From JAUMBM01 sp964441755 (GTDB lineage Bacteria; Bacteroidota; Bacteroidia; Chitinophagales; Saprospiraceae): a stretch of DNA of 50,302 nucleotides. The DNA lies in NCBI GenBank assembly GCA_964441755.1, contig CAYTVG010000024.1, forward strand, positions 1-50,302, written 5' to 3'. Below are positions 20,220 to 28,250 of the stretch, in pieces (the stretch's first letter is position 1; each line of letters begins with the position of its first letter). The notes below the pieces were generated by a model, which saw nothing but the letters and a program-made list of their open reading frames with translations, was not told the DNA's origin and made no database searches. Both the position numbers and the translations under genes were made by a program.

Positions 20220-21308
20220 ATGGCTGAACAAAATTTCGTTGATTATGTGAAAATATGTTGCCGCTCAGGGCATGGTGGTGCGGGTTCTATGCACTTCCTT
20301 CGCAGCAAAGGCAACGCCAAAGGTGGTCCTGACGGTGGTGACGGTGGCCGTGGCGGGCATATCATTCTTCGCGGCAACCGCAATGTATGGACCTTGCTGT
20401 CACTCAAATACCGAAAGCACGTCATTGCCGGTAAGGGGGAGAACGGAGGTGAAAACAACATGACCGGAGCAGACGGAGAGGATGTCATACTGGATGTTCC
20501 GCTGGGTACTGTAGCCAGGGATGCTGAGACCGGCGAATTTGAGTTTGAGATTACTGAAGACGGAGAAAAGCGCATTTTAGCGCCCGGCGGACGCGGTGGC
20601 AAGGGCAACCATTTTTTCAAAAGCCCCACCAATCAGGTGCCGCGCTACGCACAGCCGGGAGAACCCGGCCGTGAGGAGTGGAAAGTCTTAGAATTAAAAG
20701 TGCTGGCAGATGTAGGCCTGGTAGGCTTCCCCAATGCCGGTAAAAGCACTTTATTGTCGGTGCTCACAGCAGCTAAGCCGGAGATAGCACCCTACCCCTT
20801 TACCACCATTGTGCCCAACCTGGGTATGGTTCAATACCGCGACGGCCGGTCCTTCGCCATCGCTGATATACCCGGCATTATCGAGCACGCCCACTTGGGC
20901 AAAGGTCTGGGACATCGTTTTCTGCGTCATATTGAGCGGAACGCCAGTCTGCTGTTTTGTATTCCGGCAGATTCGGAAGACATCAGGCGCGAGTACGGGA
21001 TATTGCTGCATGAGCTGGAGATGTACAATCCCGAATTGCTTGAAAAGCCCAGACTGCTGGCGGTTACTAAATACGACTTGATAGACAGTGATTTGCAGGC
21101 GATGCTGGAGCCGGAGCTTCCGGAAGGCGTTCCTTTCATCTTCGTATCGGCCGTGAGTCAGCACCATATCCTGCGGCTCAAGGATATGCTTTGGGAGCTG
21201 GTCAATGCACACAGAGATGCCGAAATGCGGAAAGCAGCTACGGGCGTATATCACCGCCAATCGCTGGAGGAAGCAGAAGACGAAGCTGACACAGCGGAAG
21301 AAGAATAG
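20220..21308 (+). CDS. obgE: GTPase ObgE/CgtA
   Basis: 362 residues from ATG 20220, where the conserved N-terminus NFVDYVKICCRSGHGGAGS starts; the open frame extends upstream to 20097 but that part overlaps the preceding gene's end. The Gly-rich Obg fold (DGGDGGRGGH, APGGRGGKGN) fills residues 1-160. The G domain has G1 GFPNAGKST, G3 DIPGIIEHAHLGKG, G4 TKYD in place of the usual NKxD, and G5 VSAVS. ObgE binds the large ribosomal subunit and couples ribosome assembly with growth and stress signals. The C-terminal tail is short and acidic (EEAEDEADTAEEE). It has its own likely promoter and a strong terminator, so it is probably transcribed alone. Confidence 0.97.
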   Translation: MAEQNFVDYVKICCRSGHGGAGSMHFLRSKGNAKGGPDGGDGGRGGHIILRGNRNVWTLLSLKYRKHVIAGKGENGGENNMTGADGEDVILDVPLGTVARDAETGEFEFEITEDGEKRILAPGGRGGKGNHFFKSPTNQVPRYAQPGEPGREEWKVLELKVLADVGLVGFPNAGKSTLLSVLTAAKPEIAPYPFTTIVPNLGMVQYRDGRSFAIADIPGIIEHAHLGKGLGHRFLRHIERNASLLFCIPADSEDIRREYGILLHELEMYNPELLEKPRLLAVTKYDLIDSDLQAMLEPELPEGVPFIFVSAVSQHHILRLKDMLWELVNAHRDAEMRKAATGVYHRQSLEEAEDEADTAEEE

Positions 21309-21328
21309 TGCGTAAGCATAGCATAAAC

Positions 21329-21370
21329 AAAAGGGGCTGTGGCAGTAGTAAACTGCGACAGCCCCTTTTT
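21329..21370. terminator. Bidirectional terminator between obgE and the coiled-coil gene
   Basis: Inverted repeat AAAAGGGGCTGT / ACAGCCCCTTTT with an inner GCAG/CTGC pairing. T-runs on both strands allow it to end transcripts from either side of this convergent pair. Confidence 0.93.
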
Positions 21371-21391
21371 CACACAGTGGAAAAGCTGTGA

Positions 21392-24358
21392 TTAGTTCCC
21401 CCCCTCCTGCCGCTTCCGGGCGATTTCAGCATCGATAGCGCGCAATCTTTCTTCTGCCACTTTAACCTGGTTTTGCATATCGAGCAGGCGAGCCCTTTCT
21501 GTCGCGATAGCGTTGGCCGTATCTTCTTTTACTTTAGTAATTTGCTCATTGGACTGTCGACGAGCTTCGTAGACCGCATCGCTGTTTTCCTTTCGAACAG
21601 CGGCAAGTTCTTCCTGCATCACGCGACGTTCTCTTTCAGCCTCTTCGCTCATAGCTGTTTTTCGTGCCTGGCTTTGCTGCTGCAGGCTGGTCATCTCTTC
21701 GGTAACGCGCCGGCGCAGCGTTTCTATCTCGAGATTAGCCCTGTTTTCCGCCTGTTTGCTTCGTTCAGCAAACTCGAGTTCTTTAGCTTCTGTGGTAGTA
21801 CGAGCGAGGCTAATCCTGTCAGCCGCTTCGCGTTCGGCACGAGCGATCTCCTGTGTGCTCCGTTCGCGAGCGGCCGCCACCTGTTCTGTTGATGACTGGC
21901 GGGCGTTGAGCACGTCGAGTGCCAGCTGCTCCTGAACGCGGGCAGCGTTTTCGCGTGCGGCCTTGAGTTCACTGGCCAGCTGTTCCTGCATAAGGTTGCG
22001 CTCCAGGGTGATGCGCGAACGCGTCTCGAGCAGCTCATTGGCCAGGCGTTCCTTTTCCATAGCAGCAGACTGCCGTGCCAGACGAAGCTGTTCGGCCTCT
22101 TCCTGTCGGGCTTTGAGGACATTATCAGCGGCCAGCGAACGAGCAGCCGCCACTTCCTGAGCGGACAATTCCACGGCAGCAGCTGCTACCTTTCTGGCCT
22201 CTGCAATTTCAGAGGCAGCCTGTTGGCGGGCGGCAGTGAGTTCTTGTGCCAGTTGCTGCCGGGAAGACGCAATTTCCTGAGCGCTGGCCTGCATCAGTTC
22301 GGCCTCCTTAGCCTTCGCATCAGCGATTGCTTTAGCCGCCTCCATTTCAATTTCCTTTCTCTTGTTGGCTGCCAATTCCTGGGCAGAAGTCAGTTCGCTG
22401 GCATACTGCGATTTGGCCGACTCTGCCTGTTGGCGTGCCAGCAGCACCTGCTGAGCTGCCTCCTGTCGGGCAGCTTCTATTTCGGCCTGCGCCTTTTGTC
22501 TGGCAGCCTGTACTTCAGCCAACAATTCCTGCTGCGCCTGTTCCCGCAGGCGCGCATTTTCCGCCAGTTGTGCGGTGAGTTCGGACTGGATGCGGCTAAT
22601 CTCAGCCGTAGCGCGATCCCGGGCGGCCACCACCTCCGCAGCGATGGTAGCCTTTTCAGCTTCCGCGCGTTTGCGGGTTTCGGCCACCTCTGCTGCCTCA
22701 CTTGCATTAATCTGTTCGATCAGTGATTGCGAGCGTTGGCGGGCATCGGCAATCTCCTTCGCTGAGGCAGCCTGTGTAGAAGCGATTTCCGAGGCAGCCT
22801 TTTCTTTTTCTGTGAGTACCCGCTGCTGAATCAGTTCAATCTCAGTAGCAGCCCGCTGGCGTGCGTCAGCTACCTCACGGGTAATCGTCTCCTTCTGGGC
22901 AGCGGCATTTTCGCGCAAGGCAGAAATTTCGCTGGTGATTGCATTTTGAACAGTTGATTTTTCCTCTGCTGCTTTGCGACGGGACTCAGCCATCTCAAAA
23001 GCCAGGCGTTCTCTTTCCAGCGCGCCATTTTCACGGATGCGGGCAATTTCGGCTGCTGTTTCCTCCTGTACCTGCAAGATTTGCTGGCCGGCATTTTGCT
23101 TAGTGGAGACCACGTCTTCGGCTGTGCGCTCACGCTCCTGTGCGGCCTGCTGTCGCGCCAGTTGCACCTGACTGGCAGCCTCCTCGCGAATGCGCCTGAT
23201 TTCATTGGCAGCATTCTCGCGGGCGCTGGACACCTCATCGGCATACTCTGTTTTGGCCTGTTCAAACTGCTCGCGGGAGAGCGCAATTTCCCGGGCAGCA
23301 TTTTCCCGGGCTGCCGCCACTTCGCGGGCACTTTCCTGTTGAGCCGTTTCAATGGCCTGTGCAGCACGTTGACGAGCCGTGGCCACGTCATCATTGATCG
23401 CCGCCAGTTGGCTGGCCGCCCTGTCGCGGGCAGCTGTTACCTGAGCAGTTGCCTCCCGCTGTGCAGCGGCAATCTCCTCCTGCGAACGCTGCCTGGCCTG
23501 TTGAACCTCAGCAACAAAAGACTGCTTCTGTTGATTGGACTGTTCACGGGCCACGACAACCTCCTGTTGAATATCCTTTTTCATCTGCTCAGCCCGACTC
23601 CTTTCCAGCTCGATCTCCCGGCGCAAACGCTCCTTGGTTTCAACCAGTTCGCGCCGCAGGGCATCCAGCTCATTATCCGTAGCAGGCGCAGCAGGAGACC
23701 TGGGGGTCTGGGCTGCAGTAGCCGGAGATTGCGGCGTTGCCGGCTTTGCCGCTGCTGTGCTGGTCGTTGCCGCCTGAGGGCTGCCTGAAGGCAGTATAAT
23801 ACCCGCATTGCCGGTATTTACAACTTTAGCCGGATCGATGGATCGATAAAAGCAGGAGACCGACTCATTGAAAGCAGTAATTCGGTTTTCACTCAGGGTA
23901 AATTTCCGAATTTCGTTGCTGACATTATTTTTCAGGTAGATGGTCGTGATGTGGTTGGTGGCCATCCATTCGATGGCCGAAAAATCGAGCTGTATGGTAT
24001 TTTGGAACCCCTGGTTGGCGGTTCCCTCATTAATCACACGCCCCTTGTCAATAAAGCGATAGCTTCGACGCATCTGATTGGCATCCATAAAGATGACCTC
24101 ATCGTTTTGGTTGAACTCCGTCCCCCCCTGTCCCAGCGACTCGAGGCTGGCCGTCACCCCCCTGTCATCACTTATCAGTTGGAGATTGTAGGAATAATTC
24201 CCCCGTACAACCAACGTTAAGTTTTGCATTTTCAGGATATGCGTACCCTGGATCACCCTGTTTTCCAAGACCTGCTGATCACAAGACTGCGCTGACAGCC
24301 CATGAATAGTCAAAAACAAGAGTGTGATTGTTGTGATAAACCCCCTTCGGTAGCTCAT
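21392..24358 (-). CDS. Exported long coiled-coil protein with 11-residue periodicity
   Basis: 988 residues from the ATG at 24358; the frame opens at a TTG three codons earlier. Residues 1-24 are a signal peptide ending LSAQ. A globular ~170-residue N-terminal domain follows, containing two Cys, and then an Ala/Pro/Thr linker (about 190-225). From about residue 230 to the end, almost every residue belongs to a helix rich in Ala, Arg, Glu and Gln, with Pro and Gly nearly absent. Many stretches repeat every 11 residues (EVAAARENAAR, EIALSREQFEQ, EVSSARENAAN, EIRRIREEAAS). A single straight helix of ~750 residues would span about 110 nm. I do not recognise a named family. It may be a periplasmic spacer or filament. 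It lies 100 bp after pyrB on the same strand and may be co-transcribed. Confidence 0.8.
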   Translation of the reverse strand: MSYRRGFITTITLLFLTIHGLSAQSCDQQVLENRVIQGTHILKMQNLTLVVRGNYSYNLQLISDDRGVTASLESLGQGGTEFNQNDEVIFMDANQMRRSYRFIDKGRVINEGTANQGFQNTIQLDFSAIEWMATNHITTIYLKNNVSNEIRKFTLSENRITAFNESVSCFYRSIDPAKVVNTGNAGIILPSGSPQAATTSTAAAKPATPQSPATAAQTPRSPAAPATDNELDALRRELVETKERLRREIELERSRAEQMKKDIQQEVVVAREQSNQQKQSFVAEVQQARQRSQEEIAAAQREATAQVTAARDRAASQLAAINDDVATARQRAAQAIETAQQESAREVAAARENAAREIALSREQFEQAKTEYADEVSSARENAANEIRRIREEAASQVQLARQQAAQERERTAEDVVSTKQNAGQQILQVQEETAAEIARIRENGALERERLAFEMAESRRKAAEEKSTVQNAITSEISALRENAAAQKETITREVADARQRAATEIELIQQRVLTEKEKAASEIASTQAASAKEIADARQRSQSLIEQINASEAAEVAETRKRAEAEKATIAAEVVAARDRATAEISRIQSELTAQLAENARLREQAQQELLAEVQAARQKAQAEIEAARQEAAQQVLLARQQAESAKSQYASELTSAQELAANKRKEIEMEAAKAIADAKAKEAELMQASAQEIASSRQQLAQELTAARQQAASEIAEARKVAAAAVELSAQEVAAARSLAADNVLKARQEEAEQLRLARQSAAMEKERLANELLETRSRITLERNLMQEQLASELKAARENAARVQEQLALDVLNARQSSTEQVAAARERSTQEIARAEREAADRISLARTTTEAKELEFAERSKQAENRANLEIETLRRRVTEEMTSLQQQSQARKTAMSEEAERERRVMQEELAAVRKENSDAVYEARRQSNEQITKVKEDTANAIATERARLLDMQNQVKVAEERLRAIDAEIARKRQEGGN

Positions 24359-24467
24359 AAGCTTCAATTTATTGGGTCAATTTAGGTGTTTTTGCATAAA
24401 AATAAAAATGATATGTGGCCAAGAGGCCAATATTAACAATTTTAAAAACCCAATATAGCACAAAGCC

Positions 24468-25403
24468 TTATTTTCGCTTGGCTGCCAGCAAATAGAGTAC
24501 AGCCATACGAACGGCCACACCATTTTCTACCTGTTGGAGAATGATACTGTGAGGAGAGTCAGCCACTTCGCTGGTGATTTCTACCCCCCGGTTGATAGGA
24601 CCCGGATGCATGATGACCAGCGGGCGATCCAGCTCAGCAAGTAATTCCTGATTGATACCAAAAAAAAGCGCGTACTCCCGCAATGAGGGAAAAAATTTCA
24701 GGTCCTGCCGTTCCAGTTGTATACGCAAAACGTTGGCTACATCACACCAGCGGAGCGTATCTTTGAGATCGTGGCTCACTTCCACACCCAACTGAGCAAT
24801 ATGCTTAGGTATGAGTGTAGGCGGCCCGCAGACGCGCACCCTGGCGCCCAGTTTCTGCAGACAAAAGATATTGCTCAGGGCCACGCGCGAATGCAAAATA
24901 TCCCCGATGATAGCGATCTTTCGACCCTGCAAATCCCCCAACTGCTCCCGAATGGAATAAGCATCCAGCAGTGCCTGCGTGGGATGCTCATGTGCACCAT
25001 CGCCGGCATTGATGATATTGGCAGAGATGTGTTTGCTCAGGAAATGAGGAGCGCCGGGTGCCGGATGCCGCATGACCACCATATCCACTTTCATAGAGAG
25101 GATATTGTTGACCGTATCCAGCAATGTTTCACCCTTTTTTACAGAAGACGATGAAGCTGAAAAATTGACAATATCAGCAGAAAGCCGTTTTTCTGCCAGT
25201 TCAAAAGAGACCCTTGTGCGCGTCGAATTTTCGAAAAAGAGGTTGGCCACTGTAATATCCCTTAGGCTGGGTACCTTTTTGATGGGACGATTGATGACCT
25301 CTTTAAACTCATCCGCTGTTTCAAAGATCAGCTGAATATCTGTCTCGGTAATATCTTTGATTCCGAGCAAATGAGGAGTACTTAACTGCTGAACACTCGG
25401 CAT
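24468..25403 (-). CDS. pyrB: Aspartate carbamoyltransferase catalytic subunit
   Basis: 311 residues from ATG 25403. The open frame begins two codons earlier at a TTG, but the ATG two bases after the pyrR stop is the better start. It joins carbamoyl phosphate and L-aspartate to carbamoyl aspartate, the first committed step of pyrimidine synthesis. Key motifs are FENSTRTRVSFE (carbamoyl phosphate binding), SSVKKGET (the loop with the active-site Lys), HPTQALLDAY and MHPGPINRGVEI. Length is typical. The regulatory chain PyrI is not nearby, which fits the PyrR-type arrangement. It is translated from the pyrR mRNA, with two bases between the genes. Confidence 0.97.
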   Translation of the reverse strand: MPSVQQLSTPHLLGIKDITETDIQLIFETADEFKEVINRPIKKVPSLRDITVANLFFENSTRTRVSFELAEKRLSADIVNFSASSSSVKKGETLLDTVNNILSMKVDMVVMRHPAPGAPHFLSKHISANIINAGDGAHEHPTQALLDAYSIREQLGDLQGRKIAIIGDILHSRVALSNIFCLQKLGARVRVCGPPTLIPKHIAQLGVEVSHDLKDTLRWCDVANVLRIQLERQDLKFFPSLREYALFFGINQELLAELDRPLVIMHPGPINRGVEITSEVADSPHSIILQQVENGVAVRMAVLYLLAAKRK

Positions 25404-25405
25404 AA

Positions 25406-25960
25406 TCAATCTTCATCTGGCTTGTGAGGAAAAAGAAGAATTCTGTCATCGCCGGGCAACTCAGACCAGTCGACCCGCACATAAGCCTCATCGAGTGCAT
25501 CAATTGTCAGGCCCGTATAATCCGCCTGTATAGGCAAATGCCTGTTGAACCGACGATCGACCAGTACCAGCAGCGATACTTCCCGGGGCCGTCCGTAGTG
25601 GCCCAGTGCATTGAGTGCAGCCTGCACTGTACGGCCTGAGTACAGAACATCGTCGATAAGAACGACCTTCTTTCCCTCGACCAGAAAATCCATTTCTGTA
25701 GGACTGGCTTTGAGTGGTTTTGGGCGGGTGCGAAAATCATCCCTGTAAAAAGTGATGTCGAGCCGGCCGAATGCCAGCGGGTTGGCTCCCAGGGAGATGA
25801 GCTCCTGGTGGATGCGTTCTGCCAGCGGCACACCACGCGGCTGAATCCCGACCAAACAAAGATCCGAGCAGTCGTCGTAGTGTTCAATCAACTGTCGGCA
25901 TAATCGCTCGATGGTGAGCAGGAAGCGGCCTTTTTCGAGAATTATTCGTCCTGTATCCAT
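25406..25960 (-). CDS. pyrR: PyrR bifunctional pyr regulator / uracil phosphoribosyltransferase
   Basis: 184 residues from the ATG at 25960; the open frame reaches 25999, but the promoter lies in that extension. The PRPP-binding motif is VVLIDDVLYSGRTVQAAL at about residues 95-112. The upstream GIQPRGVPLAERI and the dimer segment RLDITFYRDDF are typical of PyrR. In other bacteria PyrR binds pyr mRNA when UMP is high and causes attenuation, and it also makes UMP from uracil and PRPP. Here the transcript appears to start at the ATG, leaving no 5' leader for a PyrR-binding site, so any such control would act elsewhere. pyrB follows two bases after its stop. Confidence 0.92.
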   Translation of the reverse strand: MDTGRIILEKGRFLLTIERLCRQLIEHYDDCSDLCLVGIQPRGVPLAERIHQELISLGANPLAFGRLDITFYRDDFRTRPKPLKASPTEMDFLVEGKKVVLIDDVLYSGRTVQAALNALGHYGRPREVSLLVLVDRRFNRHLPIQADYTGLTIDALDEAYVRVDWSELPGDDRILLFPHKPDED

Positions 25961-25965
25961 TGCCG

Positions 25966-26000
25966 CAAATATAGAAGATTTACGAGCGCCGAAAGGCAAA
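25966..26000 (-). promoter_or_regulatory. pyrR promoter, TTTG-N23-TATATTTG
   Basis: On the minus strand TTTG (26000-25997) is followed after 23 bases by TATATTTG (25973-25966). Both boxes match the Bacteroidota sigma-ABfr consensus. The -7 box ends five bases before the pyrR ATG, so the mRNA should begin at or next to the start codon. Confidence 0.68.
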
Positions 26001-26210
26001 TTGGTAGGCTCTTTTTGAGAGGCGAGCCATAATTTTTATGCACGAAGGCCCAAGGCACGAAAGCGCTGTGTCGTTAGCAGGGCGCGTTACAAGACCGGGC
26101 TGGCTGCCGGCCTGAAAAATAAAAAAGGCCAAAACCAAGCTTGCATTTGCGGACACTATGGTAACCCGCGTATAAACAAGCCTGACTTTGACCTATGTAT
26201 GCTTGACAAC

Positions 26211-26243
26211 AGAACCTGAAAGCAATGAACTTTCTTAGGTTCT
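26211..26243. terminator. Hairpin downstream of the RRM protein gene
   Basis: Inverted repeat AGAACCT-GAAAG / CTTTC-(TT)-AGGTTCT with a 7-nt loop, 39 bp past the stop of the RRM gene on the minus strand. It lacks a T-run on that strand, so termination is likely but not certain. The remaining gap 25961-26281 contains the pyrR promoter and no gene. Confidence 0.5.
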
Positions 26244-26281
26244 GACAGCTGGAATTACCCGGCTGTTAACGAGCGCAGCTA

Positions 26282-26854
26282 CTAGTAGCTGTCGTCGCTG
26301 CTGTTGTAATCATCGTAGCTGCCGTAGTTATTTTTGCGATAACCACCGCCGCCGCCTGTGCTGCCGCCACGGCTGCTGCCGGAGCTGCTGCCGCGGCTGC
26401 CGCGGTCGTAGCTGCTGCCGCCGCGGTCATAGCCACCACCGCCGCTGCCGCCACGGTAGCCACCGCCACCGCCGCTGCCGCCGCGGTAGCCACCGCCACC
26501 GCCGCTGCCGCCACGGTAGCCTCCGCCACCGCCGCTACCGCCACGGTAACCGCCACCGCTGCCGCCACGGTCATAGCTGCTGCTGCGGTTGAAACCACCG
26601 CCGCCGCCGCCACTTCTTGGCTCAGCCTCTTTCACAAAAATTGTACGACCATCCAATTCCGTCTCGTTAAGGCCTTCAATTGCTGCGCGGCCTTCATCAT
26701 CGTTAGCCATTTCAACGAAAGCAAACCCACGTGAACGTCCTGTGTCACGATCCATGATTACTTTAGCGGAGTCAACACTCCCATACCTTTCGAAAGCCTC
26801 GCGTACGACATCATCAGTTGTGTCGAAGCTAAGCCTTGCAACAAAAATGTTCAT
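26282..26854 (-). CDS. RRM-domain RNA-binding protein with glycine-rich tail
   Basis: 190 residues from ATG 26854. Residues 1-80 are one RNA recognition motif: RNP2 is IFVARLSF (3-10), RNP1 is RGFAFVEM (about 41-48). After a short EAEPRS linker the rest is Gly/Ser with regularly spaced Tyr and Arg (GGYRGGSGGGG units, nearly perfect 30-bp DNA repeats at about 26440-26560), ending in an Asn/Asp/Tyr/Ser segment. Such proteins occur in Bacteroidota and Cyanobacteria, are often cold-induced, and bind single-stranded RNA. A 5' leader of ~140 nt is implied by the promoter at 26994. The tail resembles the low-complexity tails of eukaryotic Gly-rich RNA-binding proteins. Confidence 0.93.
   Translation of the reverse strand: MNIFVARLSFDTTDDVVREAFERYGSVDSAKVIMDRDTGRSRGFAFVEMANDDEGRAAIEGLNETELDGRTIFVKEAEPRSGGGGGGFNRSSSYDRGGSGGGYRGGSGGGGGYRGGSGGGGGYRGGSGGGGGYRGGSGGGGYDRGGSSYDRGSRGSSSGSSRGGSTGGGGGYRKNNYGSYDDYNSSDDSY
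26440..26570. repeat. 30-bp repeats coding for the Gly/Tyr/Arg tail
   Basis: Four or so near-identical 30-bp units (plus-strand core GCCGCGGTAGCCACCGCC) encode GYRGGSGGGG units. They vary only at silent positions. Confidence 0.85.
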
Positions 26855-26993
26855 TAGAAGAAAAATAATTAAGAAAAAAAACCCGCAGAAACTCTGTAAA
26901 TCCAAGGTAAGTCAATTCCGGAAAAGGCTAACGAAAAAAGAGAAAACCGATAGACCAAAAATACTTACTTGCTACAGCCTTGCAAGGACCTTA

Positions 26994-27012
26994 CAAAGAT
27001 AAGCTATCTTTT
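26994..27012. promoter_or_regulatory. Back-to-back divergent -7 boxes between the RRM and lipoprotein genes
   Basis: The sequence AAAGATA-AGC-TATCTTT is an inverted repeat. Read leftwards it gives TATCTTTG (27001-26994) for the RRM gene. Read rightwards it gives TATCTTTT (27005-27012) for the lipoprotein gene, with a TTG 22 bases upstream (26980-26982). The two promoters would compete for polymerase. Confidence 0.45.
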
Positions 27013-27071
27013 AATACCATGCTTATAAATTATCAGGCCTGACGAAAATATTCATAAATGTAGTATTTTTC

Positions 27072-28250
27072 ATGCTCCTTAACAAACAAAGACATCTGCA
27101 CATGCGGGCTTCATGCTTACAAAAAAAACATAAACAACAATTACTCAATACTTTACTGATCTCTGCTATCCTGACTGTACTCTTATCAGGTGGCTGTGGC
27201 AAAGCCACGCCAACGGACAAGAGCATCATTTGGCTTGACAGTAAGCATCAGGTGACCTTACTGGACTCGGCAGCAGCGGCATCGGCCTTGCTCACAGACA
27301 GCAGCGATCTGTACTTTGAACAAGTGACCATACAAGACATGCAATGGCAAATGCGCGAACTGACTCCCGACAGCCAGCGGCAGGCTGTGCTGGAGCGTTA
27401 CAAGCGCTGGCTGCCCTCAGAAGCGGCCAATTTCAGTAGCCAGGAGTTATTGCTCGTTTCGGCTGCACTCAGGCGCGCACATCGAATGATGATGGACCAA
27501 CTGCCCGGGCTTTTCCCGGCAAGCTGCCAGCTCGCCCGCATAAAGGGCCTGGCCTACGGGCCCGATGCATACTTCACCCGGGGCGACGTCATTTTTATTG
27601 CACCGGGTATGCTGGCGATCAACGATCCCGACCAGCTGGCAGATCTGCTCGTTCATGAAGTATGGCATCTTGTGAGCCGGGCGAGTCTCTACAAAGCCGG
27701 GCAATTGGGGCCCGACACCGACTTTCCGCAGCCTGCATCGCTGCGGGACAAAACCTATCAGGCCGTTGGGTTTACGCGTGTAGAAGGTCAACTGACGATG
27801 CCGGCGGATGATCGTGCATCGCTCGTTCTGAATCCGGATGCAACCTTTGCCCACTGGGCGATACAGCTGCAAGCTGCAACAGATACAGCAGCGCGCTATT
27901 ACCTGCCTTTGCTCAGGCTGAGCCCGGCAATGCCGCAGCCCGGGCAGGAGCGCAGCCTGGCCCACGCGATCGATCTTGCCTACTGTCCGCTCAGTCCAAC
28001 GGCAGAAGGCTGGCATACATCACTGGCTGAGGCCGTGGATCCCGGAACCGATCCGGATTTTTTATCCCGCACAGGCGGCAATACACCTTACATTCTCCAT
28101 CCGGAAGAGATTGTTGCAGAAAACATGTTGCTGCTTGCCCGCGGCGATCAGGCATCGGCCGGCACGCAGGGACAGGTAGTACTCGACAGCCTGCGGAATG
28201 TACTTTGGCAATGGGTAAAATATGAAAAACAACTTAGCCGCCGCCGCTAA
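27072..28250 (+). CDS. Lipoprotein with HEVWH metallopeptidase-like motif
   Basis: 392 residues; ATG 27102 is an alternative start. A basic N-terminus and a hydrophobic run end in the lipobox LLSGGC, with Cys42 as lipidation site. In the middle, LLVHEVWHLVSR places HExxH at residues 195-199. Near the end, HPEEIVAEN (343-351) offers a Glu as third ligand, the layout of gluzincin-type zinc peptidases. I do not recognise the family by name, so activity is inferred from these motifs. The last 29 bp overlap the start of pbpC, a cell-wall synthase, so the two are likely translated together. A role in the periplasm or at the outer membrane connected with envelope growth is a reasonable guess. Confidence 0.72.
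   Translation: MLLNKQRHLHMRASCLQKKHKQQLLNTLLISAILTVLLSGGCGKATPTDKSIIWLDSKHQVTLLDSAAAASALLTDSSDLYFEQVTIQDMQWQMRELTPDSQRQAVLERYKRWLPSEAANFSSQELLLVSAALRRAHRMMMDQLPGLFPASCQLARIKGLAYGPDAYFTRGDVIFIAPGMLAINDPDQLADLLVHEVWHLVSRASLYKAGQLGPDTDFPQPASLRDKTYQAVGFTRVEGQLTMPADDRASLVLNPDATFAHWAIQLQAATDTAARYYLPLLRLSPAMPQPGQERSLAHAIDLAYCPLSPTAEGWHTSLAEAVDPGTDPDFLSRTGGNTPYILHPEEIVAENMLLLARGDQASAGTQGQVVLDSLRNVLWQWVKYEKQLSRRR

Noticed and set aside
26266..26613. Ala/Val-rich minus-strand frame over the RRM gene tail
   Set aside because: It is the out-of-frame reading of the Gly-codon repeats.
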